From Akkermansia muciniphila (lineage in GTDB: Bacteria > Verrucomicrobiota > Verrucomicrobiia > Verrucomicrobiales > Akkermansiaceae), in contig CAMDCV010000006.1 of the NCBI GenBank assembly GCA_945890645.1, forward strand, positions 61,944-125,943: a stretch of DNA of 64,000 nt, read 5' to 3'. Below the pieces are notes generated by a model that was given only the letters and a program-made list of their open reading frames with translations, was not told the origin of the DNA and made no database searches. The translations under genes were made by a program, and so were the position numbers. The first letter of the stretch is position 1. Every line of letters begins with the position of its first letter. This document shows, one piece after another, positions 9,306 to 17,821 of this stretch.

Positions 9306-10204
9306 ATCTCATCATCCTCTCGCGCAATGCTGCCCTCTACAGCACCGATGCCCTCGTTCAGGCGGCCATCGCACGCGGCCACTCGGTACGCGTCGTGGAC
9401 TACCTGCGCTGTTACATGAACATCACCTCCAGCAAACCACGCATCTATCTCGAAGGCGAAGAACTCAAGGCCGATGCCATCATTCCCCGCATCGCCGTGC
9501 AACACACCGCTTATGGCAATGCCGTGGTGCGACAATTTGAAATGATGGGCGTCCTCACACTCAATGATAGTGTCGCCATCTCGCGCTCGCGCGATAAACT
9601 TCGCAGCCTCCAATTGCTCGCGAAAAAAGGCATCGGTCTGCCCGTCACTGGCTTCGCTCACTCGATCGATGCCACTAACGAACTCATCACCATGTGCGGC
9701 GGTGCACCGTTGGTCGTCAAGCTTCTCCAAGGCACCCAAGGCATGGGCGTTGTTCTAGCAGAAACGAAAAAAGCCGCCGAGTCGGTCATCGAAGCATTCA
9801 AGGAAGTGCGCGCCGACATCCTCGTGCAAGAGTACATCGCTGAGTCCAAGGGCGCCGACATTCGCTGCATTGTCTTAGGGAAAAAAGTCATCGCATCGAT
9901 GGAGCGACAAGGCACCGATGGTGAATTCCGTTCAAACCTCCACCGCGGCGGCAAAGCGAAAAAAATCATCATCACTCCCGAAGAGCGCAAGACCGCGATC
10001 AAAGCCGCCAAAATCATGGGACTTAATCTAGCAGGCGTTGATCTCCTCCGCTCCAAGCGCGGCCCTTTGGTCATCGAGGTCAATTCCTCACCAGGACTGG
10101 AAGGCATCGAAAATGCCACCAACAAAAACTGTGCCGATGCCATCATCCAGTTTCTCGAAAACTCTCTCAAAGAAACCAAGCCCAAGTCCATCGACGGGAA
10201 ATAG
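9302..10204 (+). CDS. rimK: RimK-like ATP-grasp ligase (ribosomal protein S6 glutamate ligase family)
   Basis: A 300-residue ATP-grasp enzyme that ligates glutamate to a C-terminal carboxylate, classically of ribosomal protein S6. Seen: [22 protein letters not shown] at the start, [11 protein letters not shown], the ATP-binding [17 protein letters not shown] loop, [17 protein letters not shown] and the metal site [14 protein letters not shown]. Length and order match RimK. The ATG lies inside the stop codon of the retropepsin-like gene. A small palindromic hairpin follows 4 bases after the stop. Other substrates than S6 are possible in this family. Confidence 0.88.
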   Translation: MNLIILSRNAALYSTDALVQAAIARGHSVRVVDYLRCYMNITSSKPRIYLEGEELKADAIIPRIAVQHTAYGNAVVRQFEMMGVLTLNDSVAISRSRDKLRSLQLLAKKGIGLPVTGFAHSIDATNELITMCGGAPLVVKLLQGTQGMGVVLAETKKAAESVIEAFKEVRADILVQEYIAESKGADIRCIVLGKKVIASMERQGTDGEFRSNLHRGGKAKKIIITPEERKTAIKAAKIMGLNLAGVDLLRSKRGPLVIEVNSSPGLEGIENATNKNCADAIIQFLENSLKETKPKSIDGK

Positions 10205-10208
10205 GGAG

Positions 10209-10227
10209 AAGGGGTTTGCAACCCCTT
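10209..10227 (+). repeat. Short palindrome after rimK
   Basis: AAGGGGTT-TGC-AACCCCTT, a perfect 8-base stem just after the rimK stop. It may terminate transcription, but the following run is only moderately T-rich (AATCTTCTCTC). Similar palindromes occur at 10286-10299 and 55205-55223. Confidence 0.6.
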
Positions 10228-10285
10228 AATCTTCTCTCTCGCACTCAGTTTCAGCTATGAAAGCTGCGCGATGTTAGCAATAAAA

Positions 10286-10299
10286 GGGGTTACAACCCC
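10286..10299 (-). terminator. Hairpin terminator of the FKBP gene
   Basis: GGGGT/ACCCC stem with a four-base loop; on the minus strand it is followed by TTTTATT. It lies about 30 bases beyond the stop of the FKBP gene and closes the convergent rimK/FKBP pair. Confidence 0.6.
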
Positions 10300-10328
10300 C
10301 TCTCCATACTAACAAGGCACCGCCACGA

Positions 10329-11180
10329 TCACTTGACAATCTTCAAGAGTTCGACGTCGAACACGAGCGTGCCCGCAGGGGCTCCTGGTGGTGGATTTTT
10401 GCCATAAGCTAGTTCCGCAGGAATCCAGAAGCGACGTTTTTCGCCTTCTACCATCAATTGCACGCCTTCGCTCCAACCGGGAATCACACGGTTCAAGGGG
10501 AAGGTCGCCGCTTCGTCGCGAACGACTGAGCTATCAAACATCTCGCCATCAGTGGTCCAACCGGTGTAGTGCACAGTGACGTTGTCGGTCACTTTGGGAC
10601 GCGCTTCACCTTTTCCTTTGGCAATCATTTTTGAGGCCAATCCCGAAGCCGTTTTTTCCGCATCAGCTGGTGCTTCTTTGACATCGGCAGGAACATCAGG
10701 TGGTTTCGGTGCGGCTTTGATGGAGATCAACTCTACATCAAAAACCAGAGTACCACCGGGACGACCGCCACCAGGATTTTCACCGTAGGCGAGGTCCGCC
10801 GGGATCCAGAATCGACGAATTTCACCAGCGGTCATGAGCTGCAGCCCTTCGGTCCAGCCTTTGATCACGCCATTGAGCGGAAAGCTGGTCGGTTGCCCAC
10901 GCTGCACGGAGCTATCGAACATTTGACCATCGGTCTTCCAGCCGGAGTAGTGAACGGTGACGGTATCAGCGCCCGCAGGCTTCTCGGTTCCGGTTCCAGG
11001 TTTCAAAACCTTCGAGGCGAGGCCCGATTTGGTTTTCTCAGCGTCTGCGGGTGCTGCTTTGACGTCAGCGGGTGTTTCAGTAGTCATAGTAAATTCAGCT
11101 TTTTTTTCCTCAGCCAATGTTGTGGTGAGAGGCAGGCACACAAGGCCTAGTAAGGTTAAGGGAAGGAGTGAAGATTTCAT
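10329..11180 (-). CDS. Exported tandem FKBP-type peptidyl-prolyl isomerase
   Basis: A 283-residue protein with a signal peptide (MKSSLLPLTLLGLVCLPLTTTLA) and two FKBP domains, about residues 70-165 and 190-283. Both carry VHYxGWxTDGxMFDSS, FPLNxVIxGWxEGxQLM and RRFWIPAxLAYG. The duplication includes the linker before each domain: PADVKxAPADAEKTxSGLAS appears twice. FKBP domains isomerise prolyl bonds; this one should act in the periplasm or outside. ATG 11180 was chosen because it starts the signal peptide; 20 upstream in-frame codons are discarded. Confidence 0.9.
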   Translation of the reverse strand: MKSSLLPLTLLGLVCLPLTTTLAEEKKAEFTMTTETPADVKAAPADAEKTKSGLASKVLKPGTGTEKPAGADTVTVHYSGWKTDGQMFDSSVQRGQPTSFPLNGVIKGWTEGLQLMTAGEIRRFWIPADLAYGENPGGGRPGGTLVFDVELISIKAAPKPPDVPADVKEAPADAEKTASGLASKMIAKGKGEARPKVTDNVTVHYTGWTTDGEMFDSSVVRDEAATFPLNRVIPGWSEGVQLMVEGEKRRFWIPAELAYGKNPPPGAPAGTLVFDVELLKIVK

Positions 11181-11249
11181 ATAGGAGATGGAAAACAAGA
11201 TGCATGTGAGGAAGCGACAGTCAATCAAACAATCCGTCACACAGGAAGT

Positions 11250-11855
11250 TTAGGGCAGGACTTTTACGCGGATGTTTTTGTAAAGCGTCGTACTGCCTTT
11301 GTCGTGGGCTTGGATCGCGAATGTACCGCCTTCAGGGAGCAACTTGGTCTTGCCGGGTTCAGTTTTGTAATTGACGAGTTCTTTGTCATTCACTTTCACG
11401 GTAACGACCCCTTCATTGACGATGATCACGTATTTCATCCAGGTATCATCGGCGAAGGGTTCGAGATTTTTGACGGTATTGTAGAGACCACCCGACTTCT
11501 GTGGATCTTTCTGGGTGTTGTTGACTTGGATTTCGTAACCACTCGGCCAGCCTTTTTCTTGGAACACGCTGTGGATGAAAACGCCACCATTCGAGTTCTT
11601 GCGCGTCATGACATCCATGCGCAGTTCGAAGTTCTTAAACTTGCCGCCATTGACTTTGCCTTCATAAAATAAATGGCTGCAATCGCCATTCGCACGGATC
11701 GCGCCCTCTTCGATCGCGAATGATTCGGGCGCGGTATTGATTTTCCAACCGTCGAGCGATTTGCCATCAAACAAGGATACGAAACCTTCTTCTTGCGCGG
11801 AGACCATCAAACATGAGGCAGCCAGCGCGGTGATCAGAGAAATAAATTTTTTCAT
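11250..11855 (-). CDS. Exported DUF1080 (3-keto-disaccharide hydrolase domain) protein
   Basis: A 201-residue secreted protein: signal peptide MKKFISLITALAASCLMVSAQ, then a single DUF1080 jelly-roll domain with FVSLFDGKSLDGWKI, NGGVFIHSVF, GYEIQVNNTQKDP and GTFAIQAHDKGSTTLYKNIRVK. The family is greatly expanded in Verrucomicrobia and Planctomycetes and is linked to glycoside metabolism and glycan binding. ATG 11855 begins the signal peptide; an in-frame ATG two codons upstream is equally possible. It lies 69 bases upstream of the FKBP gene on the same strand and may be cotranscribed with it. Confidence 0.9.
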   Translation of the reverse strand: MKKFISLITALAASCLMVSAQEEGFVSLFDGKSLDGWKINTAPESFAIEEGAIRANGDCSHLFYEGKVNGGKFKNFELRMDVMTRKNSNGGVFIHSVFQEKGWPSGYEIQVNNTQKDPQKSGGLYNTVKNLEPFADDTWMKYVIIVNEGVVTVKVNDKELVNYKTEPGKTKLLPEGGTFAIQAHDKGSTTLYKNIRVKVLP

Positions 11856-11910
11856 ACGCACATTTGATACGAGTTATCAGCGCCGCCGACAAGAGAAACT
11901 CGTCTGCGAT

Positions 11911-12771
11911 TCAGAACAAAAATAACTCGCCCGTGCCTTCGTCGGTCTTCCCTTTTTTACAGCGCGCGGGTTTCGAAGCGGCAACAGCGGGCGTGAACTC
12001 TTCTTCGATGTCGACGCCATTGATCACTGTGGTCGGCGGTTGATCATCCTCATCGGCCTCCATGACCGCGGAAACTACCTCTGCCATTTGCCGCATCGGC
12101 GCGGTGGACTTGGTCTTGGGACGAGTCGTGGATTTTTCTCCGCTGGCCCGACGCTCCTGCACGGAGTCGGCATCAAATTGCGCCACGCAGGCTTCGACCC
12201 ATTGTGCGATCGCTTTCGAAAGGCGGAAATCATCCTGCACCGTCGCGCCATGCACGAGAAGATGAATCAAGGCACCCTGCGCAAAATGCAATCGCCACGC
12301 GATCTCATCGGCCTTCCATGCCGACAATCGACTGGCAACAACGCGCTGCAAGGTGGCATCCAGCAATCGACTCGCCGCACTCGCTTCGGCAAACGTGCCC
12401 GCTGCGAGGACTTCGAGACAGCGACCCAGCACACGCGCATGCGCTTGTTCGTTGAGGCCTTTGCTCGCCGTGGAATGCAATAGCGGCTCGGCCCATGCTT
12501 GGAAAATTTCGCGCAAGCTCGATGCTTCAGTGAGTGCTTCGAGACCTTGTACGCGCTCTGCGGAAAGTGGTTTCATGCGGAAATCCAGCACCGCACCGAG
12601 CAAGCCTTCACGACTGCCGTAATGATAATTCACCGCCGCCACATTGGCTTTCGCCAAACCGGTGATGTCACGCACGGAAACCGCTTCAAAACATTTGTTC
12701 GCAATCAAACTTTCCGTTGCTTCAATCAAACGATTTTTTGTAGCCTCCCCTTTAACGCGCAAGTCAATCAT
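11911..12771 (-). CDS. TetR/AcrR-family transcriptional regulator with C-terminal extension
   Basis: A 286-residue regulator. Residues about 8-60 form a TetR helix-turn-helix (KNRLIEATESLIANKCFEAVSVRDITG, then AVNYHYGSREGLLGAVL). Helical ligand-binding region to about 200. The last 80 residues are an unusual tail rich in Lys, Ser, Thr, Pro and acidic residues, probably disordered, with no known domain. Flanking genes do not reveal the regulated target; the first neighbour downstream on the same strand is the DUF1080 gene, 56 bases away. Confidence 0.85.
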   Translation of the reverse strand: MIDLRVKGEATKNRLIEATESLIANKCFEAVSVRDITGLAKANVAAVNYHYGSREGLLGAVLDFRMKPLSAERVQGLEALTEASSLREIFQAWAEPLLHSTASKGLNEQAHARVLGRCLEVLAAGTFAEASAASRLLDATLQRVVASRLSAWKADEIAWRLHFAQGALIHLLVHGATVQDDFRLSKAIAQWVEACVAQFDADSVQERRASGEKSTTRPKTKSTAPMRQMAEVVSAVMEADEDDQPPTTVINGVDIEEEFTPAVAASKPARCKKGKTDEGTGELFLF

Positions 12772-12945
12772 GTCTCAGCGAGTTCACGCCCGCAGCTTTT
12801 GACTGTCAAACAAGCGCTCAAAAAATTCACACAATGCCACAAAAACCAACGATCATTTTAACCGAGCGTTTACCGAAAAAACTCAAGTTTTCCAAAGCAT
12901 TTTGCAATCGACCTCCCGACCTTTGACTTTAAGACCTTCCGACTC

Positions 12946-14454
12946 TTAGACCTTCAGATACTTGCGGATCGCCGTCACCAAGCCCGGGATATCATGCTGT
13001 TTTGCTTCGAACGCGGGCGCGTGACCCAGCTCGACCAAGGCCTGCGTGGTCACCGGACCAATGCTTCCCGCCACACAATTTTCCGGCCACGGCACACCGA
13101 GCGCAAAGAAATGTTCCGCCGTCGATGCCGAAGTGAATGTGATCACATCCGCACCATCCTCACGCAAGCGCGCGACTGCACCGGTGGGATCTTCGGTTTC
13201 GGCGACTGTGCGATACGCGATGCAGTCATCAACAATCGCACCCATCTCTTGCAAGCCGATCGACACCACATCACGCGATACCTCGGGCTTCACGACCATG
13301 ACGGTGAGATTCTCGATGTGCTCTTTTTTGAAAGCTTCCACCAATCCCTCGGCAACAAATTTTTCCGGCAGCAAATCACAGCCGATGTGATACTCACGCA
13401 GTTTGCTCACCGTGCCCGGTCCGATCGCAGCGATCTTCGGCTTGCCGAGACAGCGGGCATCATCATGGATCGAGTAAAATGCATCAAAAAATCGCGAGAC
13501 ACCATTCGGCGAGGTAAAGACCAACCAGTCATACTCATGCGCCGATGCCACCAGTTCGGCGAAACCCAGTTTATCTTCCGGGTCTTCAATACGAATGACG
13601 GGCAGCTCGACCACATCCGCGCCGAGTTGTGCGAGTTCCTTGCTCAGCGTGCCCGCCTGCTCGCGCGTGCGCGTAACGATGATGCGCTTGCCGAATAATG
13701 GACGTTTTTCAAACCAGGAAATTTTTGCCCGCTCTCTCACCACCGTGCCGATCACAGCGACCGCCGGTGAAGAAAAACTCTGCTTCTCCGCGATGTCCGC
13801 GATGGTCTCGAGCGTGCCCTCGATGGTGCGATGAGAGCCCGTCGTCGCCCAGCGCGTCAACGCGATCGGCGTACTGGGATCGGCACCGTGTTTGACGAAT
13901 TGCTCACAGATTTCGCGCAGCCGCGCCACGCCCATGAGAAACACTTTCGTGCCGGGAGCCTTGGCGAGTTGCTCGTAATCGATGGAGCTCTCCTCCTTGG
14001 TCGGGTCTTCGTGGCCGGTGAAAATGGTCAACTGTGAGCAATGATCGCGATGCGTCACTGGAATGCCTGCATAGCACGGACCGGCAATCGAAGAACTAAT
14101 CCCCGGCACAATCTCAAATGCCACACCCGCATCGGCGAGCTCGGCGGCTTCCTCACCACCGCGCCCGAAAATCATTGGGTCGCCGCCTTTGAGACGCACG
14201 ACATTTTTTCCCGCCTTGGTGCGCTCGACGATCAGCTCATTGATCTTGTCCTGCGGCAGTGCGTGATCCTTCGCGCGCTTGCCGACATAAATTTTTTCGC
14301 AGTCCTTTTTCGTCCAGCGCAACAGCTCGCCGCTGCTCAACGCATCATAGACGAGGACGTCGGCCAGCTCGATGCATTCCTTGGCACGCAAGGTCACCAA
14401 GCCCAAATCTCCCGGACCCGCGCCGACCAAATAACAAATTCCTTTTTTACTCAT
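12946..14454 (-). CDS. cobA-hemD: Uroporphyrinogen-III C-methyltransferase / uroporphyrinogen-III synthase fusion
   Basis: A 502-residue two-domain enzyme of tetrapyrrole synthesis. Residues about 4-240 are a SAM-dependent methyltransferase (SUMT) with CYLVGAGPGDLGLVTLRA, VVRLKGGDPMIFGRGGEE and GIPVTHRD. From about residue 255 a HemD synthase domain follows (GKRIIVTRTREQAGTLSKEL, VFTSPNGVSRFF, ITFTSASTAEHFF). HemD cyclises the hydroxymethylbilane made by HemC; SUMT methylates toward sirohaem or cobalamin. The start ATG overlaps the hemC stop by four bases (ATGA), so both are coupled. Such fusions are known in several phyla. Confidence 0.93.
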   Translation of the reverse strand: MSKKGICYLVGAGPGDLGLVTLRAKECIELADVLVYDALSSGELLRWTKKDCEKIYVGKRAKDHALPQDKINELIVERTKAGKNVVRLKGGDPMIFGRGGEEAAELADAGVAFEIVPGISSSIAGPCYAGIPVTHRDHCSQLTIFTGHEDPTKEESSIDYEQLAKAPGTKVFLMGVARLREICEQFVKHGADPSTPIALTRWATTGSHRTIEGTLETIADIAEKQSFSSPAVAVIGTVVRERAKISWFEKRPLFGKRIIVTRTREQAGTLSKELAQLGADVVELPVIRIEDPEDKLGFAELVASAHEYDWLVFTSPNGVSRFFDAFYSIHDDARCLGKPKIAAIGPGTVSKLREYHIGCDLLPEKFVAEGLVEAFKKEHIENLTVMVVKPEVSRDVVSIGLQEMGAIVDDCIAYRTVAETEDPTGAVARLREDGADVITFTSASTAEHFFALGVPWPENCVAGSIGPVTTQALVELGHAPAFEAKQHDIPGLVTAIRKYLKV

Positions 14455-15380
14455 ACCAATGTTTCAAACAACTGTTTCGCCACTTCTAGCGGCTCATTCC
14501 GCGCTCCACTCACTGACGCCAAACGCGGTTCACCTCCTGCCTCCGGAAATACCCGTGCACTCATGTGAATCACCTCATCATCAAGTGCGGAAAACACTCC
14601 CACAGGCGTGTGGCACCCTGCATCCAATAAACGTAAAAATTCGCGTTCTGCGGTGACGCGCAACATGGTATCGCTGTGACCAATCGCCTCTACGACTGCG
14701 CGCATCCAGGCATCTTCGCTGCGGATCTCCAAGCCAATCGCTCCCTGCCCTGCGGCGGGATAAAACGTTTGTTCATCGAGCACATCGTAAAACAAACGTT
14801 CATCGGAATTCGGTAAATACCCCAAGCGCTCCAGTCCCGCCTCAGCCAGCATGATGGCATCGTAGTCATCGGCATCGCTCAATTTTTTCAGACGTGTCGG
14901 AACATTGCCACGCAGATCAGAAATCTGCAAATCCGGACGCAGCCACTGCAGTTGTCGCGCCCGCCGCACACTACTCGTGCCCACCCGTGCGCCCTCGGGC
15001 AAGGCGGCCAATCCACCCTCCACTTTGCAGACCAGTGCATCGCGCACACCTGCCCGTTCGAGTGTCGCCGCGATGCAAAAATGATCCGCGAGCACCGTCG
15101 GTACGTCCTTGAGACTGTGCACTGCCACATCGATTTCCCCGGCTTCCAGAGCGATTTCCAATTCCTTCGTGAACACCCCCTTGTCGAGTGTGCCCTCGCT
15201 TTTCGCGACTTGGCTCAGCGAAACATCCGTGCGCCGATCGCCGGTCGTTTTGATCACACAGCGCACGACTTCCACATCAGGAAATGCCGCACGCAACAAT
15301 TCTTCGGTCGCATGGGCCTGCCACAACGCCAGTTCACTGCCTCGGGTTCCCACTCTGATTATTTCTCTCGCTGCTGCCAT
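14451..15380 (-). CDS. hemC: Porphobilinogen deaminase (hydroxymethylbilane synthase)
   Basis: A 309-residue enzyme that joins four porphobilinogen units into hydroxymethylbilane. Seen: IRVGTRGSELALWQA at the N terminus, DVAVHSLKDVPT, GTSSVRRARQL, the DLRGNVPTRLKKL loop, and the dipyrromethane-cofactor cysteine in LLDAGCHTPVG. Length is typical. It is the first gene of a two-gene operon with cobA-hemD, overlapping it by four bases. Confidence 0.95.
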   Translation of the reverse strand: MAAAREIIRVGTRGSELALWQAHATEELLRAAFPDVEVVRCVIKTTGDRRTDVSLSQVAKSEGTLDKGVFTKELEIALEAGEIDVAVHSLKDVPTVLADHFCIAATLERAGVRDALVCKVEGGLAALPEGARVGTSSVRRARQLQWLRPDLQISDLRGNVPTRLKKLSDADDYDAIMLAEAGLERLGYLPNSDERLFYDVLDEQTFYPAAGQGAIGLEIRSEDAWMRAVVEAIGHSDTMLRVTAEREFLRLLDAGCHTPVGVFSALDDEVIHMSARVFPEAGGEPRLASVSGARNEPLEVAKQLFETLV

Positions 15381-15471
15381 GGTTTCGCGCTCGGGCGCGC
15401 AGCCTAAACCCCACCCGCTACTTCGTCAATGAATCAGACGATGAAATGCAGCGGCAATGAGAGTGACCGTG

Positions 15472-16236
15472 TCACCAAGGAGATGGCAGCAAATCGGCGC
15501 GCACAAAGACGAGAATTTTGCGCTGCACCACGGGTCCTTGACCATTCATTTTGGGGGATAACGCACAAGTAAATTCAAACTTCCCGGGCTTTAGGGTGAT
15601 GCTCGAAGTAAATCGTAAGCAATCAAAGATCGGCATGCGCATGGAGGCATCACCCCATTGATCTACGTGCTCCATCCAGTTCTCCATCCTTACTTGTGTA
15701 ACGATTTCGGGTGCCAGACGAAGTTGGATCAGGCCATTGGGGGATGTAGTCACCTCGACTTCGAAGGTGACTCCAGTGTTGCGGGGTTCAAAAGAGTGAT
15801 AATTTCGCAGGGCTGGATGCTTGCGTTGTTCAGCAGTGAATGGAACGTGCATTGACAATACTGGTGGCTCATATTCTGTCGGATAAATTACTTCTAGAAC
15901 CGATTCAATGCTAGCTCGCTGTCCGATACGACTGACTAACATACAAGATTCAATCAGTTTCCCTTGCCCGCTTTTCGTTAAAGCCATGGCTTTGTCATGC
16001 AGGGTTTGGCCGTTCTTTTCATGGCTCGCGAGCATTTCGGTTAGAGCGGTATGCGACACTTCAATGAACTGGAGACTCACACGGAATTGCCTTGGCGCGC
16101 CTGGCTTGACTTGAATGCCAAGTGAGAGTGGCTTTAGAGGAAAATTCTGCTCTGTTTGACTTTGCAGTAGTTCGTCTTGCCCGCCAAGCGCGAGCTGGCT
16201 GCCCGTCAACATAAGCGTAAGGATCACTTTTCTCAT
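15472..16236 (-). CDS. Exported protein with secretin-like domain, paralogue 1
   Basis: A 254-residue protein with a signal peptide (MRKVILTLMLTGSQLALGG). It shares the pattern of its upstream neighbour: VSLQFIEVSHTALTEML, GQRASIESVLEVIYPTEYEP, FEPRNTGVTFEVEVT, IQLRLAPEIV, a MPIFDCLRFTSS block and a closing VFVRADLL. These blocks resemble, in order, those of type II/III secretion secretins in Verrucomicrobia and Lentisphaerae (ATIExIREFIYPTEY, RxTGVTLEVEP, VDLxLxPEVV), but the protein is much shorter and has no N-terminal N-domains. Assignment as a degenerate secretin relative is from motif memory and is moderate. It follows the second paralogue after 14 bases. Confidence 0.6.
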   Translation of the reverse strand: MRKVILTLMLTGSQLALGGQDELLQSQTEQNFPLKPLSLGIQVKPGAPRQFRVSLQFIEVSHTALTEMLASHEKNGQTLHDKAMALTKSGQGKLIESCMLVSRIGQRASIESVLEVIYPTEYEPPVLSMHVPFTAEQRKHPALRNYHSFEPRNTGVTFEVEVTTSPNGLIQLRLAPEIVTQVRMENWMEHVDQWGDASMRMPIFDCLRFTSSITLKPGKFEFTCALSPKMNGQGPVVQRKILVFVRADLLPSPW

Positions 16237-16250
16237 CGCGGAGTTGTCGG

Positions 16251-17015
16251 TTAGGGCTTGTTGGTAATGACATCGGCTTTTACGAAAACCATCAGCTTTC
16301 GTGTGGCATCTACTGCGCCCTCCTTATTTTTTGGAGTCAGCGCAGCGGCCAACATGTAGTGCCCATCAGTGAGCATAACAGAGGTGCTAAGACGCAGCAC
16401 ATAGAACTTCGGCATTTGGATGGGAGAGTTGCCGTGTTTGCCTTTCCACTCGGCCCATACTTCGTTGCCCACGTGATAAACAATTTCAGGAACGAAGCGC
16501 AGGTCGATGATTTTATTGTCAAAACTCAAAGTTGGTTCAATTTCCAGAGTCGAACCGACATTGCGCGGCTCAAAGGAAGTAGGCTGAGGACCGATCGCTG
16601 TGTCAACGCGAGCATCCGCAGGCTTTTCTGCTCCTTCGCCCTCTTTCTCTTCCTTTTTATCGGGCAATGTCGCCGGTTCATACTCCGTGGGATAGATGAA
16701 TTCCTCGATTGATTCGGTGGTCGCTTTATGGCCGCTAATGGCTGTGCACAGAAGTGTCTCCATCACACTAGCCTTACCGTCTTTGATCAGTTGGGCCATC
16801 TGCTTGCGAAGCTCGCCATCGTTCGCTGCAGGCTTGGCTCCGAACATCAGCTCGGTAAAAAGCTCATGGGAGACATCGATGAACTCGACTTGGACACGGA
16901 TATGTTTCACTTCTTCCTCTGCTTCACTTTCTGCTAACGTCTGAGCGTTAAGAACTGTAAAGAGGCTGAGGCAAAAACAGGCGATCGTGAGGTGACGAAG
17001 TATTAACGGTTTCAT
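16251..17015 (-). CDS. Exported protein with secretin-like domain, paralogue 2
   Basis: A 254-residue paralogue of the gene downstream, also with a signal peptide (MKPLILRHLTIACFCLSLFTVLNA). It shows VQVEFIDVSHELFTEL, GHKATTESIEEFIYPTEYEP, FEPRNVGSTLEIEPTL, IDLRFVPEIVYHVG, then MPKFYVLRLSTSVMLTDG and LMVFVKADVI. A charged insertion rich in Lys and Glu (about residues 130-150) is absent from the other copy. The blocks resemble the beta-domain of secretins, without the gate-forming length. The pair is probably cotranscribed (14-base gap) and exported to the periplasm or outer membrane; the function is unknown. Confidence 0.6.
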   Translation of the reverse strand: MKPLILRHLTIACFCLSLFTVLNAQTLAESEAEEEVKHIRVQVEFIDVSHELFTELMFGAKPAANDGELRKQMAQLIKDGKASVMETLLCTAISGHKATTESIEEFIYPTEYEPATLPDKKEEKEGEGAEKPADARVDTAIGPQPTSFEPRNVGSTLEIEPTLSFDNKIIDLRFVPEIVYHVGNEVWAEWKGKHGNSPIQMPKFYVLRLSTSVMLTDGHYMLAAALTPKNKEGAVDATRKLMVFVKADVITNKP

Positions 17016-17118
17016 AATCTACTGCGAACACTAGCAAAATGATTCGGTCATACGAGTAGATTCGTTGAAATCGTCTGAATAACCCTAGAGGATGATGTAA
17101 TAAATAGAACAAAAAGAA

Positions 17119-17142
17119 CCGCCACACTTTGTAGTGTGACGG
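17119..17142 (-). terminator. Rho-independent terminator of the fasciclin gene
   Basis: CCG(C)CACACT / AGTGTG(A)CGG stem, followed on the minus strand by TTCTTTTTGTTC. It lies 26 bases past the fasciclin stop. Confidence 0.8.
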
Positions 17143-17168
17143 CTTCAACACAACGATAGACAGAGAAA

Positions 17169-17663
17169 TTATTCTGTGGGTGGCATGATCACGGTGTCAA
17201 TGACGTGAATGACGCCGTTGCTGCACTCGATGTCTGCTTTGACAACTTTTGCTGAGCCATTGAGCATCAGGCTACCATCTTTGACAGCGAGCTTGATGTC
17301 TTTTTTGCTCAGTGCGGTTGCTTTGTCCAAGGTAACAGCAGTTTTCGAGGGCACATTGCCGCTCACCACGTGGTAAGTGAGAATGTCCACGAGCTTCTGC
17401 TTGTTCTCTGGCTTGAGCAAGGTTTCCACCGTGCCAGCAGGAAGTTTGGCAAAAGCCTCATCCGTGGGTGCGAACACCGTGAGTGGGCCTTCGGCTTTCA
17501 GCGCGTCGACCAAGCCAGCGGCCTTCACAGCAGCGACGAGAGTCTTGAAACTACCAGCGGCGACTGCGGTATCTACGATATCCGTTTTCGCTGCTTTTTC
17601 TTCAGCGGTGGCGATGGTGGCCATGGCGAGAAGTCCGACGATTGATTTAACTAATGTTTTCAT
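17169..17663 (-). CDS. Exported fasciclin (FAS1)-domain protein
   Basis: A 164-residue protein with a signal peptide ([22 protein letters not shown]) and one FAS1 domain: [44 protein letters not shown], and the closing [13 protein letters not shown]. Single-FAS1 secreted proteins are adhesins or surface proteins; MPT70/MPT83 of Mycobacterium tuberculosis are relatives and are controlled by SigK/RskA. Here the gene sits directly downstream of an ECF sigma/RskA pair and has the same promoter as the sigma gene. ATG 17663 was chosen because it starts the signal peptide and lies below that promoter. Confidence 0.92.
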   Translation of the reverse strand: MKTLVKSIVGLLAMATIATAEEKAAKTDIVDTAVAAGSFKTLVAAVKAAGLVDALKAEGPLTVFAPTDEAFAKLPAGTVETLLKPENKQKLVDILTYHVVSGNVPSKTAVTLDKATALSKKDIKLAVKDGSLMLNGSAKVVKADIECSNGVIHVIDTVIMPPTE

Positions 17664-17723
17664 GTATGTAATAATTGTTCTTTTGATTTGTGAGTCAGCC
17701 CAGGAGCGGGCTACATCAAAGGT

Positions 17724-17751
17724 TTCGCCACTACCCACAAATTGGATTCAA
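17724..17751 (-). promoter_or_regulatory. Candidate ECF-sigma promoter of the fasciclin gene
   Basis: On the minus strand TTGAATCCA (17751-17743), 14 bases, then GCGAA (17728-17724), about 60 bases before the fasciclin start. The same two boxes with the same 14-base spacing stand before the sigma gene. The GAATCCA/CGAA pair has the look of a -35/-10 ECF promoter. Confidence 0.7.
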
Positions 17752-17821
17752 AAAAGATGCGATTTTATTTTTGGCAGAATAATCACAAGTCATACGCAGG
17801 AGTATTTCCCACAAACAGACG

